In this document: piece after piece, positions 41,116-49,179 of the stretch
Layout: each line of letters opens with the position of its first letter
Position numbering within the stretch: position 1 is the first letter of the stretch
NCBI RefSeq assembly: GCF_050433565.1
Contig: NZ_JBNPWZ010000002.1
Span: forward strand, 434,001-498,000
DNA from: Ornithinibacillus bavariensis
GTDB lineage: Bacteria; Bacillota; Bacilli; Bacillales; Amphibacillaceae
Direction: 5' to 3'
Length of the DNA stretch: 64,000 bases
The notes under the pieces: model-generated
What the model was told of the DNA's origin: nothing
What the model saw: the letters and a program-made list of their open reading frames with translations, nothing else
The model's database searches: none
Made by a program: the position numbers and the translations under genes

Positions 41116-42378
41116 TTGGTGGGAATAGATAGTAATTCGATTATGGATAACTGGAAGCGGAATAGTGTTCTTTTCCTTAGTAGCCAACTGATTTCTATGT
41201 TTGGCTCATCTTTAGTGCAGTATGCGATTATGTGGTATGTGGTGTTGAATACCCAGTCTGGCGTTATGATGACCATTTATATTTTATGTGGTTTTATTCC
41301 AACCTTTATATTGTCCCCATTTGCTGGGGTGTGGGCAGACAGATATGATCGGAAGAAACTAATTATTATTTCAGATGGTTCTATTGCCTTTGTAACACTA
41401 ATTTTAGCGATTGTTTTTATGTTAGGATATAATTCCCTTTGGCTTATGTTCTTGGTAGCTGCCATTCGTGCAGTGGGGACTGGTGTGCAAACCCCATCTG
41501 TTGGTGCGATCCTTCCACAGTTTGTCCCTGAGGATAAACTAACTAAGGTAAACGGGTTTAACGGTAGTATTCAGGCATTGGTGATGTTACTTGCCCCAAT
41601 GGCAAGTGGTGCATTGTTAGGGTTGGCGACGATAGAAATAATCTTCTTTATTGATGTGGTCACAGCTGCCATTGCAATTTTCATTTTCATAGTTTTCTTA
41701 AAGATCCCTGCCCATAAAAAGGCAAAAGAGAAAGAACCTATCAGTTATTTTGATGACCTGAAGAAAGGATTTACTTATATTAGCCAACATGCATTTCTAA
41801 AGAAGTTTTTCCTTTTCTTTGCCTTATTCTTTATTTTAGCATCTGTTCCATCTTTTCTTACTCCATTACAAGTAGCACGTAGTTTTGGGGATGATGTGTG
41901 GCGATTAACAGCTATAGAAGTGGCATTTTCTATTGGAATGATGATCGGCGGAGTCTCTATTGCAACCTGGGGTGGATTTAAAAATAAAATCCATACGATG
42001 ACATTAGCGAGCTTGATGTTCGGTGTCTTAACAGTTGGTCTTGGGGTCATTCCTAATTTTGTTATCTATCTAGTCGTAATGGGAATAACAGGAATTACGA
42101 TGCCAATTTTTAGTACACCTTCAACGACACTCCTACAAGAAAAAATAGAACCAGATTATTTGGGAAGAGTCTTTGGTGTAGTGGCAATGATTTCAACGTC
42201 GATGATGCCACTTGGTATGTTGATTTTTGGTCCAATTGCAGATGTAATTGCGATTGAGTGGCTATTAATAGGCACTGGCATTTTCATGTTTATCGCTGGG
42301 TTTTTCTTAATCGGAAGTAAGACATTGGTAGAAGCTGGTCAGCCAAAACCAATAGCTGTGACTGATGGAAATGCCTAA
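41116..42378 (+). CDS. MFS transporter (MefA-like)
   Basis: 420 residues with about 12 transmembrane helices. The major-facilitator A-motif equivalent is GVWADRYDRKKL between helices 2 and 3. General arrangement and N-terminus (WKRNSVLFLSSQLISMFGSS) resemble macrolide-type efflux pumps. Proton-driven export of a drug or metabolite is likely. The frame starts TTG-GTG at 41116 with a weak GGATGT; the ATG at 41143 is an alternative. The MerR-type regulator downstream may control it, but that is not shown by a shared operator. Confidence 0.8.
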   Translation: MVGIDSNSIMDNWKRNSVLFLSSQLISMFGSSLVQYAIMWYVVLNTQSGVMMTIYILCGFIPTFILSPFAGVWADRYDRKKLIIISDGSIAFVTLILAIVFMLGYNSLWLMFLVAAIRAVGTGVQTPSVGAILPQFVPEDKLTKVNGFNGSIQALVMLLAPMASGALLGLATIEIIFFIDVVTAAIAIFIFIVFLKIPAHKKAKEKEPISYFDDLKKGFTYISQHAFLKKFFLFFALFFILASVPSFLTPLQVARSFGDDVWRLTAIEVAFSIGMMIGGVSIATWGGFKNKIHTMTLASLMFGVLTVGLGVIPNFVIYLVVMGITGITMPIFSTPSTTLLQEKIEPDYLGRVFGVVAMISTSMMPLGMLIFGPIADVIAIEWLLIGTGIFMFIAGFFLIGSKTLVEAGQPKPIAVTDGNA

Positions 42379-42387
42379 TGAATAAAG

Positions 42388-42434
42388 AAAAAGTTTTAAA
42401 GATATATGCTTCTGTACATCTTTAAAACTTTTTT
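42388..42434 (+). terminator. Terminator of the MFS gene
   Basis: AAAAAGTTTTAAAGAT and ATCTTTAAAACTTTTTT form a long AT-rich hairpin with T-run. Confidence 0.8.
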
Positions 42435-42444
42435 ATTTTTTCTA

Positions 42445-42475
42445 TTGACCTTTACGTTGCGTAAAGGTTTATGCT
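42445..42475 (+). promoter_or_regulatory. MerR-type promoter with 19-bp spacer and palindromic operator
   Basis: TTGACC (42445-42450), 19-base spacer, TATGCT (42470-42475). The spacer is filled by the perfect palindrome ACCTTTACG-TTG-CGTAAAGGT (42448-42468). An over-long spacer with a central dyad is the hallmark of MerR-family promoters, in which the activator twists the DNA. Confidence 0.88.
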
Positions 42476-42499
42476 AATAATTGTCAGGGGGCGAAGTTA

Positions 42500-43264
42500 A
42501 TGGAATATACCGTCAATAAGCTTGCCAGTATGTCAGGAGTAAGCGGCCGTACACTCCGATATTACGATCAAATCGGGCTACTAAAGCCGGCAAGAATAAA
42601 TTCGTCCGGTTATCGTATATACGGGCAACAAGAGGTTGATTTATTACAGCAAATTCTATTTTATCGAGAATTAGAAGTTAGTCTTGAGGATATCATGGAG
42701 ATTATCAATCAACCGAATTTTGACAGGAGTAAAGCACTGAAAAATCACTATGAACATCTGAAACAAAAACGAGCCCGCCTAGACAAAATTATGGCTACAG
42801 TTGAGAAAACAATTGCTAGCATGGAAGGAGGAACACCAATGCAAGATATAGAAAAGTTCGAAGGGTTTAAGGAAAAACTCATTGAGGAAAATGAACAGAA
42901 ATATGGTAAAGAAATTCGAGAAAAATATGGTGATGATACGGTTGAAGCAAGTAATGCGAAGTTACGTGGTATGTCACAGGAAGATTATGATGCGATGACA
43001 AAGCTTGGGGAAGAAATTATGGTGTTATTGGAAAAGGCCTATCATACAGGTGATCCAGCATCAGCTGAGGCACAGTTAGTTGCTGAAAAGCATAAGGAAT
43101 GGCTCATGTATTCTTGGTCAACTTACTCGAAGGAAGCACATGCTGGACTAGCTGATATGTATGTAGCAGATGAGCGTTTCACTGCCTATTATGATAAAGC
43201 GGTGAAAGGCGGAACAAAGTTTCTACGAGATGCCATCAGAATATATCTTGGATTAGAAGAATAA
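42500..43264 (+). CDS. MerR-family regulator with TipAS-type ligand domain
   Basis: 254 residues. Residues 1-70 are the winged helix-turn-helix (YTVNKLASMSGVSGRTLRYYDQ IGLLKP type), residues 75-110 the dimerising coiled coil. Residues 120-254 are a TipAS-like antibiotic-recognition domain with EWLMYSWSTYSKEAHAGLADMY and AYYDKAVKGGTKFLRDAI. This is the architecture of Mta and TipA, multidrug-efflux activators. The overlapping dyad at 42448-42468 indicates self-regulation. TCAGGGGGCGAAGTTA precedes the ATG. Confidence 0.92.
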   Translation: MEYTVNKLASMSGVSGRTLRYYDQIGLLKPARINSSGYRIYGQQEVDLLQQILFYRELEVSLEDIMEIINQPNFDRSKALKNHYEHLKQKRARLDKIMATVEKTIASMEGGTPMQDIEKFEGFKEKLIEENEQKYGKEIREKYGDDTVEASNAKLRGMSQEDYDAMTKLGEEIMVLLEKAYHTGDPASAEAQLVAEKHKEWLMYSWSTYSKEAHAGLADMYVADERFTAYYDKAVKGGTKFLRDAIRIYLGLEE

Positions 43265-43269
43265 ATAGC

Positions 43270-43310
43270 CAGGCACCCTCAGAGATTTTTTAAAAACTCG
43301 GGGGTGCCTG
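43270..43310. terminator. Terminator between the convergent merR and ABC exporter genes
   Basis: CAGGCACCC pairs with GGGTGCCTG with an A/T-rich internal region; it could serve both converging transcripts. Confidence 0.7.
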
Positions 43311-43315
43311 AATCC

Positions 43316-44104
43316 TTAATCAAGATCCATTGTCCCTTTTATTCTAGATAAGTATTCTGCATATTTAATAAAGAGTAAACTGATGATAAAAAAGGTCACC
43401 CCCAGTAAAAATTCCTGCCCGAGTATTGGTACAACATTTTCGTAGTTTCTTTCGTTTAGTATTTGTTTCGTTAATTCCACTCCTCTAGTTAGTGGAATGA
43501 AGTCTGCAACATATGTTAGCCATGTTGGCATAATCGATTGTGGATAATTAGCACCACTTAATAGCAATAAACTACTTGCAAGTAAATTTGCAATCAAATT
43601 CATCGATGGAGTCCAAAGGCAAAAGCAACCAATGATTAAACCTAAACCACAAGCAGAGAAAATGGAAACGAGCCATACACTTAGTAAAGGCAGTATTGCT
43701 TCGATAGGAATCTTTATTTGAAAAATTAGTATGCCGAAGATCAAACCTATCATTGATGTGAACAAACCATTCAGTATGTGAGCAATAGAACGTGATAGAA
43801 ATAATCCAATTTTATTTGCAGGGGAGGCCATGACGAGTTGTAGGGTACCCATATACCTATCAGATGTAATAATAGTCATAATTCCAAACACAGAGCTCAT
43901 GACACAGAGTATGAGTGCATTAGCACCAATATAGCCGACAAGCCCTTTTCCGTCATATACATAATTAACTAGTACAGCAAAAAATAACAATTGACTTAAT
44001 GGGTTTAACACCATTACAAGAATATAGACCTTGGGATTTAACCATCCGAATAATGCCCGATAGGATAATAAGCTGTGCCTAAAAAATCTTAATGTAGCCT
44101 CCAT
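43316..44104 (-). CDS. ABC-2 type exporter permease (second)
   Basis: 262 residues, six transmembrane helices with the ABC-2 permease pattern. It begins EATLRFFRHSLLSYRALFGW, a cytoplasmic start typical of the family, and includes SDRYMGTLQLVMASPANKIG. Its start overlaps the stop of the upstream permease by one base (TAATG), so translation is coupled. Forms the channel with the neighbouring permease and ATPase; substrate unknown. Confidence 0.87.
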   Translation of the reverse strand: MEATLRFFRHSLLSYRALFGWLNPKVYILVMVLNPLSQLLFFAVLVNYVYDGKGLVGYIGANALILCVMSSVFGIMTIITSDRYMGTLQLVMASPANKIGLFLSRSIAHILNGLFTSMIGLIFGILIFQIKIPIEAILPLLSVWLVSIFSACGLGLIIGCFCLWTPSMNLIANLLASSLLLLSGANYPQSIMPTWLTYVADFIPLTRGVELTKQILNERNYENVVPILGQEFLLGVTFFIISLLFIKYAEYLSRIKGTMDLD

Positions 44105-44880
44105 TAATACACCCCTAACTTACCAGAAATTCTTGCCTTCTTTTCAACTGCACGATAACAGAAAATACCTAGTACCATGTAAATCATCGTTACTACGACT
44201 AGACCGATTAGCGATTTTTCAATCATATTTATTGAAAATTCATTTGTTGAAACCGCACGGAGTAATTCAATTGCCCAAGTAGGTGGTAATAGATAAGAAA
44301 TTGGTTGCACCCATATAGGTAGAATAGAAACCGGAAACATGAATCCACAAATTAAATATATTGGATATTCAATGAAATTCATCAATGCTTCCGCTTGTCT
44401 CGAAAGTGTAAATGCTAGAGAAAGAAAAAATGAAAATACCGTTAACGCTAACAAAACAAAGAGAGTGCACAAGAAGAAAACCATTGGATTCGGAATGGTT
44501 ATATGAACACCAAATAGGAATACCAAATAAATAAACGATATTACCATCGATAAAAATCCCCAAATTGTATTACCTATAATTTTTCCTATCAATACGATAA
44601 AAAAGGGGACAGGTGAGACAAAGATGATCTCTAATGTCCCGTAATAGCGTTCACGATTGATATCGCTAGCTGACGAAAAGACGATTGAGGACCATAATGC
44701 CATAAAACCCGATCCTAAAATAACATAGTGAAAAATATCCTCTGGCGAACGAGAACTGTAAATAAATATAGCGATAGTAGCTAAAAACAAAGGGGAAGCC
44801 CATATAATAAATTGAAACATCGGTCGTGCCATCGACAACCCCATATGTACACGTATCGTTCGTAACAAGGCACGCATCAT
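44104..44880 (-). CDS. ABC-2 type exporter permease (first)
   Basis: 258 residues, six transmembrane helices. It contains NRERYYGTLEIIFVSPVPFF in the loop after helix 2, matching the YGTLE...SP motif of DrrB/YadH-type permeases. It overlaps the ATPase gene stop by four bases (ATGA), the classic coupled arrangement. With the second permease it makes a heterodimeric channel. Confidence 0.87.
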   Translation of the reverse strand: MMRALLRTIRVHMGLSMARPMFQFIIWASPLFLATIAIFIYSSRSPEDIFHYVILGSGFMALWSSIVFSSASDINRERYYGTLEIIFVSPVPFFIVLIGKIIGNTIWGFLSMVISFIYLVFLFGVHITIPNPMVFFLCTLFVLLALTVFSFFLSLAFTLSRQAEALMNFIEYPIYLICGFMFPVSILPIWVQPISYLLPPTWAIELLRAVSTNEFSINMIEKSLIGLVVVTMIYMVLGIFCYRAVEKKARISGKLGVY

Positions 44881-45857
44881 GACACTTTTCCCCCAATTAA
44901 TTCTACATAGACATCCTCTAAGCTTGGCTTTGTAATGGTTAAATCTTGAATAGCAGCACCATTCAAAGTTTCGTAAATAAAAGGAACAACTGTCTGTGGG
45001 TCATGTGTATGTAGTTTAATATTTGTTAGATAACCCCGATTTTCAGCTTGAACATGGTGAATAATTGGCAAATCGGAGAGCCTATGGATGTTTTTTTCAG
45101 AAGTCCCCAACGTAGTGAATGCAATGATCGAAACATTATCCGCTTTTAGCTTGAAATTTTGTGGCGTGTCAATTGCTACCAAGTTTCCCTTGTCGATAAA
45201 TGCTATTCGGTCACAAAGTTCATCTGCCTCATACATATAATGTGTCGTTAATAATATCGTAGTTCCTCTATTATTTAATTCTCGGATAATCTCCCTCAGC
45301 TTTCGGGCACTGACAGGATCAAGCCCAATAGAAGGTTCATCTAAAAACAGTATTTTAGGATTATTAACTAAACCTCTAGCTATCTGTAGTCTTTGTTTCA
45401 TCCCTTTTGAAAAGGTTTCTACGCGTTGATGAGCTACATCTTGCAAGTTAACCAACTCTAATAATTCATTGATTTTTGCTTTTTGTACTGCTCTAGGAAT
45501 CCTATATAGATCAGAGAAATATGCTAAGTTATCATAAGCAGACAAACGCCAATATAGATTGCGTTCTCCTCCAAGAATAAAGTTAATATGCGGTCTCAGC
45601 TGTTTCGTTTCTGTGACTGGATTAAAGCCTAGAACTGAAATTTCGCCAGATGTTGGCGTCAGCATGGTTGTTAACATTTTAATCATCGTTGTCTTCCCAG
45701 CGCCATTCGGTCCAAGTAATCCAAAGATTTCCCCCTCTTGAACAGAGAAAGATATTCCCTTTAATGCTTCTACTACTTTTTGTTTTTTCTTAATAATACC
45801 TTCTTCTGTTTTATAGGATCTTTTTACATGTGAAACGTCAATTATGGTATTATTCAT
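44877..45857 (-). CDS. ABC exporter ATPase, DrrA-like
   Basis: 326 residues. The nucleotide-binding domain has Walker A GPNGAGKTT, signature FSKGMKQRL (a Lys variant of LSGGQ), Walker B ILFLDEPS and switch His TTHYMYEADELCD. A C-terminal extension (about 235-326) is typical of drug- and polysaccharide-export ATPases with DUF4162-like tails. The frame opens with GTG at 45866, but the ATG at 45857 is better spaced from GAGGTG. The promoter carries an operator matching the regulator at 49178-50215. Confidence 0.88.
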   Translation of the reverse strand: MNNTIIDVSHVKRSYKTEEGIIKKKQKVVEALKGISFSVQEGEIFGLLGPNGAGKTTMIKMLTTMLTPTSGEISVLGFNPVTETKQLRPHINFILGGERNLYWRLSAYDNLAYFSDLYRIPRAVQKAKINELLELVNLQDVAHQRVETFSKGMKQRLQIARGLVNNPKILFLDEPSIGLDPVSARKLREIIRELNNRGTTILLTTHYMYEADELCDRIAFIDKGNLVAIDTPQNFKLKADNVSIIAFTTLGTSEKNIHRLSDLPIIHHVQAENRGYLTNIKLHTHDPQTVVPFIYETLNGAAIQDLTITKPSLEDVYVELIGGKVS

Positions 45858-45886
45858 TCCATTCACCTCAATAATATTAGATGACT

Positions 45887-45927
45887 ATCTTATAAGATGA
45901 TTGTATTATAACGATTGAATTTGTCAA
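45887..45927 (-). promoter_or_regulatory. Promoter and operator of the ABC exporter operon
   Basis: On the minus strand TTGACA (45922-45927), 16-base spacer, TACAAT (45900-45905), then ATCTTATAAGAT (45887-45898), a perfect 12-bp palindrome at the expected transcription start. Its half-sites recur at the arsR-like promoter (50247-50264). Confidence 0.68.
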
Positions 45928-45989
45928 GATAATTTTTGAATGGAATAATTCATCGTAAATAAACCATCTTAGTATTAGGAGGTGTGCAG

Positions 45990-46130
45990 ATGGGCAAAGA
46001 TCGCCAAGAAAAAAAGCTAAAGAAGAGCAGACGTATCGAATCTGATCGAGATGTAGGATTGAAATATAAAAATTCCACCATTATGTCCAGTCCAGAAGAG
46101 GCTATGGAATTGAATGATGGAAAGAAATAA
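45990..46130 (+). CDS. Small charged protein of unknown function
   Basis: 46 residues starting GKDRQEKKLKKSRRIESDRD, highly charged, with SSPEEAMELNDGKK at the end; no membrane segment. TTAGGAGGTGTGCAG is an excellent ribosome site and a terminator follows. Small disordered proteins of this kind are common in bacilli, some linked to spores. I cannot name it. Confidence 0.62.
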   Translation: MGKDRQEKKLKKSRRIESDRDVGLKYKNSTIMSSPEEAMELNDGKK

Positions 46131-46141
46131 TTGTTATCGTG

Positions 46142-46170
46142 ATCCCTTCAGTATTAATGGAGGGATTTTT
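46142..46170 (+). terminator. Rho-independent terminator
   Basis: ATCCCTTC / GGAGGGAT (8 bp, one G-T pair) hairpin followed by TTTTTG. Confidence 0.78.
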
Positions 46171-46243
46171 GTGTGCATTCCTATCTTTCCAAGTCATTTA
46201 GTTATAGCTATTAGTTAGAATTTAGTTCAAAAATGAATTTTCT

Positions 46244-46565
46244 CAACGTCATTTAGGAAGAAAATTGAACAGAAAAGAATAGTAGAGGGCGGTAAACATC
46301 ATTTCGGATAATGACTGAGATTAAAATGAAGCATAGACGATCTCTAAACATCATTTCGGAAAAACAATGAGATTGAAAAGAAGCATAGAAGGGATCTAAA
46401 CGTCATTTCGGAGAATAAATGAGATTGAAAAGAAGTATAGACGGTCTCTAAACATCATTTCGGAGAATAAATGAGATTGAAGAGAAGTATAGAGGGGCTC
46501 TAAACGTCATTTCGGAGAATAAGTGAGATTGAAATGAAGTATAGAGTGGCTCTAAACATCATTTT
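46244..46565. repeat. 52-bp tandem repeat array (six units plus one partial)
   Basis: Units start with AAAC(A/G)TCATTT at 46294, 46346, 46398, 46450, 46502 and 46554 (truncated), each exactly 52 bases apart. A more diverged first copy begins near 46244. The consensus contains TCATTTCGGAGAATAAATGA, then GATTGAAAAGAAG, ATAGA and CTCT. TCATTT and AAATGA can pair around a CGGAGAAT-type loop, and most copies keep this pairing. 52 is not a multiple of three, so the array is not coding. Confidence 0.85.
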
Positions 46566-46704
46566 ATAAAATAATTCTCGGCAAATTGAAGAATAGAAAG
46601 ATGCAATTAATTTTATTTGCTTTTTCTCATCAAATTCTAATCTTCTTATTATTGTCCTATCAGAATCAATGGGTATAGTGTAGATATACAAAGAAGGAGG
46701 ACAC

Positions 46705-47478
46705 ATGATGATAAAGAAGAAATTATTAATTGGTGCACTTACATTTGGATTAATTGCAACAGGAGTGACAGTAGCTACAGCGGGTACAGATAAGGTAAAG
46801 GAAGACATGGCTGAAAACGCCTTAATATCCATAAAAGATGCAGAAAAAATTGCCCTAAAAAAAGTTAATGGAAAAATAAAATCAATAGAGCTTGATGATG
46901 AAAATGGAAACCCATTCTATGAAATAGAAGTAGAACAAAAAGATAAGGAATATGAAATCTACATAGATGCATATACTGGTGATATTGTTCATATGAATGA
47001 AGATATCGAGGACGATTCGGAGGATGTTGAAATGAATCAAGCGATTGCTTCTAATCTTATTTCGGAGTTGCAGGCAATTGACATTGCGGAAAGTGTTATG
47101 GATGGAACCGTGACAGAGATGGAATTAGATAAGTCAAATGGTCAATATGTTTATGAAATGGAATTGAAAACGGATAATGGCCAGGTGGAAATAGAGATAG
47201 ATGCTATTACCGGTGAAGTACTACGGAAGGAAGTAAAAGAGAAAAAAATTGTACAGTCTAGCGAAACTAAATCATTTACTGAGTTTCAAAAGATATCAAA
47301 ACTGATTAATGTAGATGATTTAAAGGTTCAGTTAGTAACAGATAATTCTAGTAAACGTATTATTTTATTCCTAGATGCTAATGGCCGTGAGAAATATAAA
47401 ACGATTTTTATTAAATCTACTAACCATCTTAAACTAATCGAAATCAATGGTGGGTTAGTATTTAATGGGAAAATATAA
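46705..47478 (+). CDS. PepSY-domain secreted protein
   Basis: 257 residues. A signal peptide (1-26, ending TATA) leads into two PepSY domains (about 40-100 and 110-185), each with the characteristic YEIEVEQKDKEYEIYIDAYTG and YEMELKTDNGQVEIEIDAITG strands. A third section (185-257) is beta-rich and unassigned. PepSY proteins bind or inhibit proteases or act as envelope chaperones. GAAGGAGGACAC precedes the ATG; the following ATG at 46708 is equally plausible. It follows the 52-bp repeat array. Confidence 0.85.
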   Translation: MMIKKKLLIGALTFGLIATGVTVATAGTDKVKEDMAENALISIKDAEKIALKKVNGKIKSIELDDENGNPFYEIEVEQKDKEYEIYIDAYTGDIVHMNEDIEDDSEDVEMNQAIASNLISELQAIDIAESVMDGTVTEMELDKSNGQYVYEMELKTDNGQVEIEIDAITGEVLRKEVKEKKIVQSSETKSFTEFQKISKLINVDDLKVQLVTDNSSKRIILFLDANGREKYKTIFIKSTNHLKLIEINGGLVFNGKI

Positions 47479-47480
47479 TG

Positions 47481-47508
47481 AAAAAAGCGCCGATATGGCG
47501 CTTTTTTC
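47481..47508. terminator. Bidirectional terminator between PepSY and VOC genes
   Basis: AAAAAAGCGCC / GGCGCTTTTTT stem with A-run and T-run on opposite sides, between two convergent genes. Confidence 0.88.
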
Positions 47509-47916
47509 TTATCCCCGTGAAAAGTGGACGGAACTCTCTTCTTCACTTACGACACTAAAAGAATTCCCATCTGGATCAAAGAAATCGAACCCCTTCATGA
47601 CACCGTAATCCATTATTTCGGTTGTTTCGATTCCTTTCGCACGAAGCTGCTGAAAGGCAACTTCGATTTGATCAACTACAAAATTGTAATAGACATTTTT
47701 CCGTTTCCCTTTAATGGTAAATTCAGTGGGCTGTGGACTTTCAACCTTAATTAATGTTAGCCCCTTTGTATCCTTAGGAAATAAGTAATCAACCCCATGA
47801 TCCTCTCCATCTTCTTGCCATTCATCAATCTTGACTACTCCAAGATTTTCCTCATACCATTTTTTAGATTGTTCTAGATTCGTTACAGGAATAAATATCC
47901 CACCTATCTTAAACAT
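47509..47916 (-). CDS. VOC family (glyoxalase/fosfomycin-resistance-like) protein
   Basis: 135 residues. It opens IGGIFIPVTNLEQSKKWYEEN, the first beta-alpha-beta module, and closes GFDFFDPDGNSFSVV, the last strand with the family's Asp-Pro-Asp-Gly-Asn turn. Glu near the end is a possible metal ligand. Reaction unknown. Minus-strand AGTGAGGAGTGAAGTAAT precedes the ATG. Confidence 0.82.
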   Translation of the reverse strand: MFKIGGIFIPVTNLEQSKKWYEENLGVVKIDEWQEDGEDHGVDYLFPKDTKGLTLIKVESPQPTEFTIKGKRKNVYYNFVVDQIEVAFQQLRAKGIETTEIMDYGVMKGFDFFDPDGNSFSVVSEEESSVHFSRG

Positions 47917-48019
47917 ATTACTTCACTCCTCACTTTTGTTTTCAGTTATAAACGATTATAATGTATGAAAAGTTACATATTTAATAATATTTTTTAAAAA
48001 TATTTTTTTTGGTGATGAA

Positions 48020-48676
48020 ATGAATATTAATGAATTAAGGATAGAGTCTATCATAAATAAGCTCTACCACTATTGTTTAACTTTAACCACATCTAAATGG
48101 CATGCAGAAGACCTAGTACAGGAAACCCTTATAAAGGTACTTCTATTAAAGCAAAAGGAACCAAACCGAGATATGAATCTTACTTTTCTTTATACTATTG
48201 CTAGAAACCTATTCATGGATGAGAAACGAAGAGAACCACTCCTCCTAAGTGAATTCGATGGATTATTGGGAAGTGGAATGGATTCTACAGAATGGGACAG
48301 CTTACTTGAGATATTATATAGTCAGCTTCCTTTAAGGCAGGCGATGTTAATAACATTAAAGGATGTTTTTCACTATACCTCCGAAGAAATATCACAAATG
48401 CTTAGAACCAGTAATGAATCGGTAAAAACAGCACTCCATCGTGCTCGGAAAAAGTTAAGGGAAGATCATGAATCTGTTTCTAAACAAGAATCTAATTCTA
48501 GTTATATGATTCAAAAAATAACCCAAGCTATCAAAAAGGAAGATGCACATAAAATCTTCTATTATTATCGATTATTAGAGACAAGGAACTATACTGTCAA
48601 GGGAAGTAGAGTGAAGGATTTACATTTCATTTTCTTATCAGACCCTGATGGGAATATTCTTCAAATAAATACGTAA
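48020..48676 (+). CDS. RNA polymerase sigma factor with C-terminal extension
   Basis: 218 residues. Region 2 (about 10-80) contains HAEDLVQETLIKVLLLK and RDMNLTFLYTIARNLFMDEKR; region 4 (about 105-150) has YTSEEISQMLRTSNESVKTALHRARKKL. A tail of about 65 residues continues beyond a normal sigma-70 ECF length, ending FIFLSDPDGNILQIN, whose form recalls a VOC-type closing strand. GGTGATGAA precedes the ATG. No anti-sigma gene adjoins, so activity may be set by the tail or by expression. A NUDIX gene follows 32 bases later. Confidence 0.8.
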   Translation: MNINELRIESIINKLYHYCLTLTTSKWHAEDLVQETLIKVLLLKQKEPNRDMNLTFLYTIARNLFMDEKRREPLLLSEFDGLLGSGMDSTEWDSLLEILYSQLPLRQAMLITLKDVFHYTSEEISQMLRTSNESVKTALHRARKKLREDHESVSKQESNSSYMIQKITQAIKKEDAHKIFYYYRLLETRNYTVKGSRVKDLHFIFLSDPDGNILQINT

Positions 48677-48708
48677 TTTGAAACACGAATAGAGAAGGTG
48701 GAATAATT

Positions 48709-49167
48709 TTGGGCTATGTAGAAGACCTGAGAAAATTGGTAGGGCATCGACCACTGATATTTGTCGGTGCTGTTCTAGTTATAGAGGATAATAATGGAAG
48801 AATACTCTTACAACAGCGTAAATTTCCAAATGGGAAATGGGGTATTCCTGGAGGACTAATGGAATTAGGTGAATCGACAGAGGAAGTAGCTAGGAGAGAA
48901 CTACTGGAGGAAACAGGTTTAATTGCTGGTGAACTCCATCTTATCAACGTGTATTCAGGAAAGGATCACTTTATTAAAGCGGAGAACGGTGATGAATTTT
49001 ATGTAGTAACAGTCGCTTATTATACGAATGAATACAGTGGTATATTAAAGGTCGATCAAACAGAGTCGATTAATTTTGAGTTTTTTTATCCACATGATTT
49101 TCCTGAAAATATGGTAGGGAGTCACTTCACTATTTTGCAGGAATATTTAAAGGGGAGGTCTAAGTAA
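48709..49167 (+). CDS. NUDIX hydrolase
   Basis: 152 residues. The Nudix box GX5EX7REUXEEXGU runs from Gly49 to Leu71: GLMELGE...RRELLEETGL, complete with the metal-binding REUXEE core. The upstream LQQRKFPNGKWGIPGG and later FYVVTVAYYTNEYSG fit ADP-ribose/nucleotide-sugar hydrolases; the exact substrate is not assignable. Start TTG after AGAAGGTGGAATAAT. It may share a transcript with the sigma gene. Confidence 0.87.
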   Translation: MGYVEDLRKLVGHRPLIFVGAVLVIEDNNGRILLQQRKFPNGKWGIPGGLMELGESTEEVARRELLEETGLIAGELHLINVYSGKDHFIKAENGDEFYVVTVAYYTNEYSGILKVDQTESINFEFFYPHDFPENMVGSHFTILQEYLKGRSK

Positions 49168-49179
49168 AGGCCTCCCCTT
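49150..49179. terminator. Hairpin across the converging 3' ends
   Basis: AAGGGGAGG (49150-49158) pairs with CCTCCCCTT (49171-49179), with the NUDIX stop codon in the loop and the stop of the opposite gene in the arm. It likely ends both transcripts. Confidence 0.65.

Noticed and set aside
41116..43264. MFS gene as direct target of the MerR regulator
   Set aside because: Adjacency only. The MFS promoter region shows no 19-bp dyad like that of the regulator.
46244..46565. CRISPR array
   Set aside because: The whole 52-base unit repeats with no unique spacers, and no cas gene is near. It is a tandem repeat.
46500..46832. 110-residue minus-strand ORF over the repeat array and the PepSY start
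   Set aside because: It overlaps the PepSY signal peptide region on the other strand and has no ribosome site.
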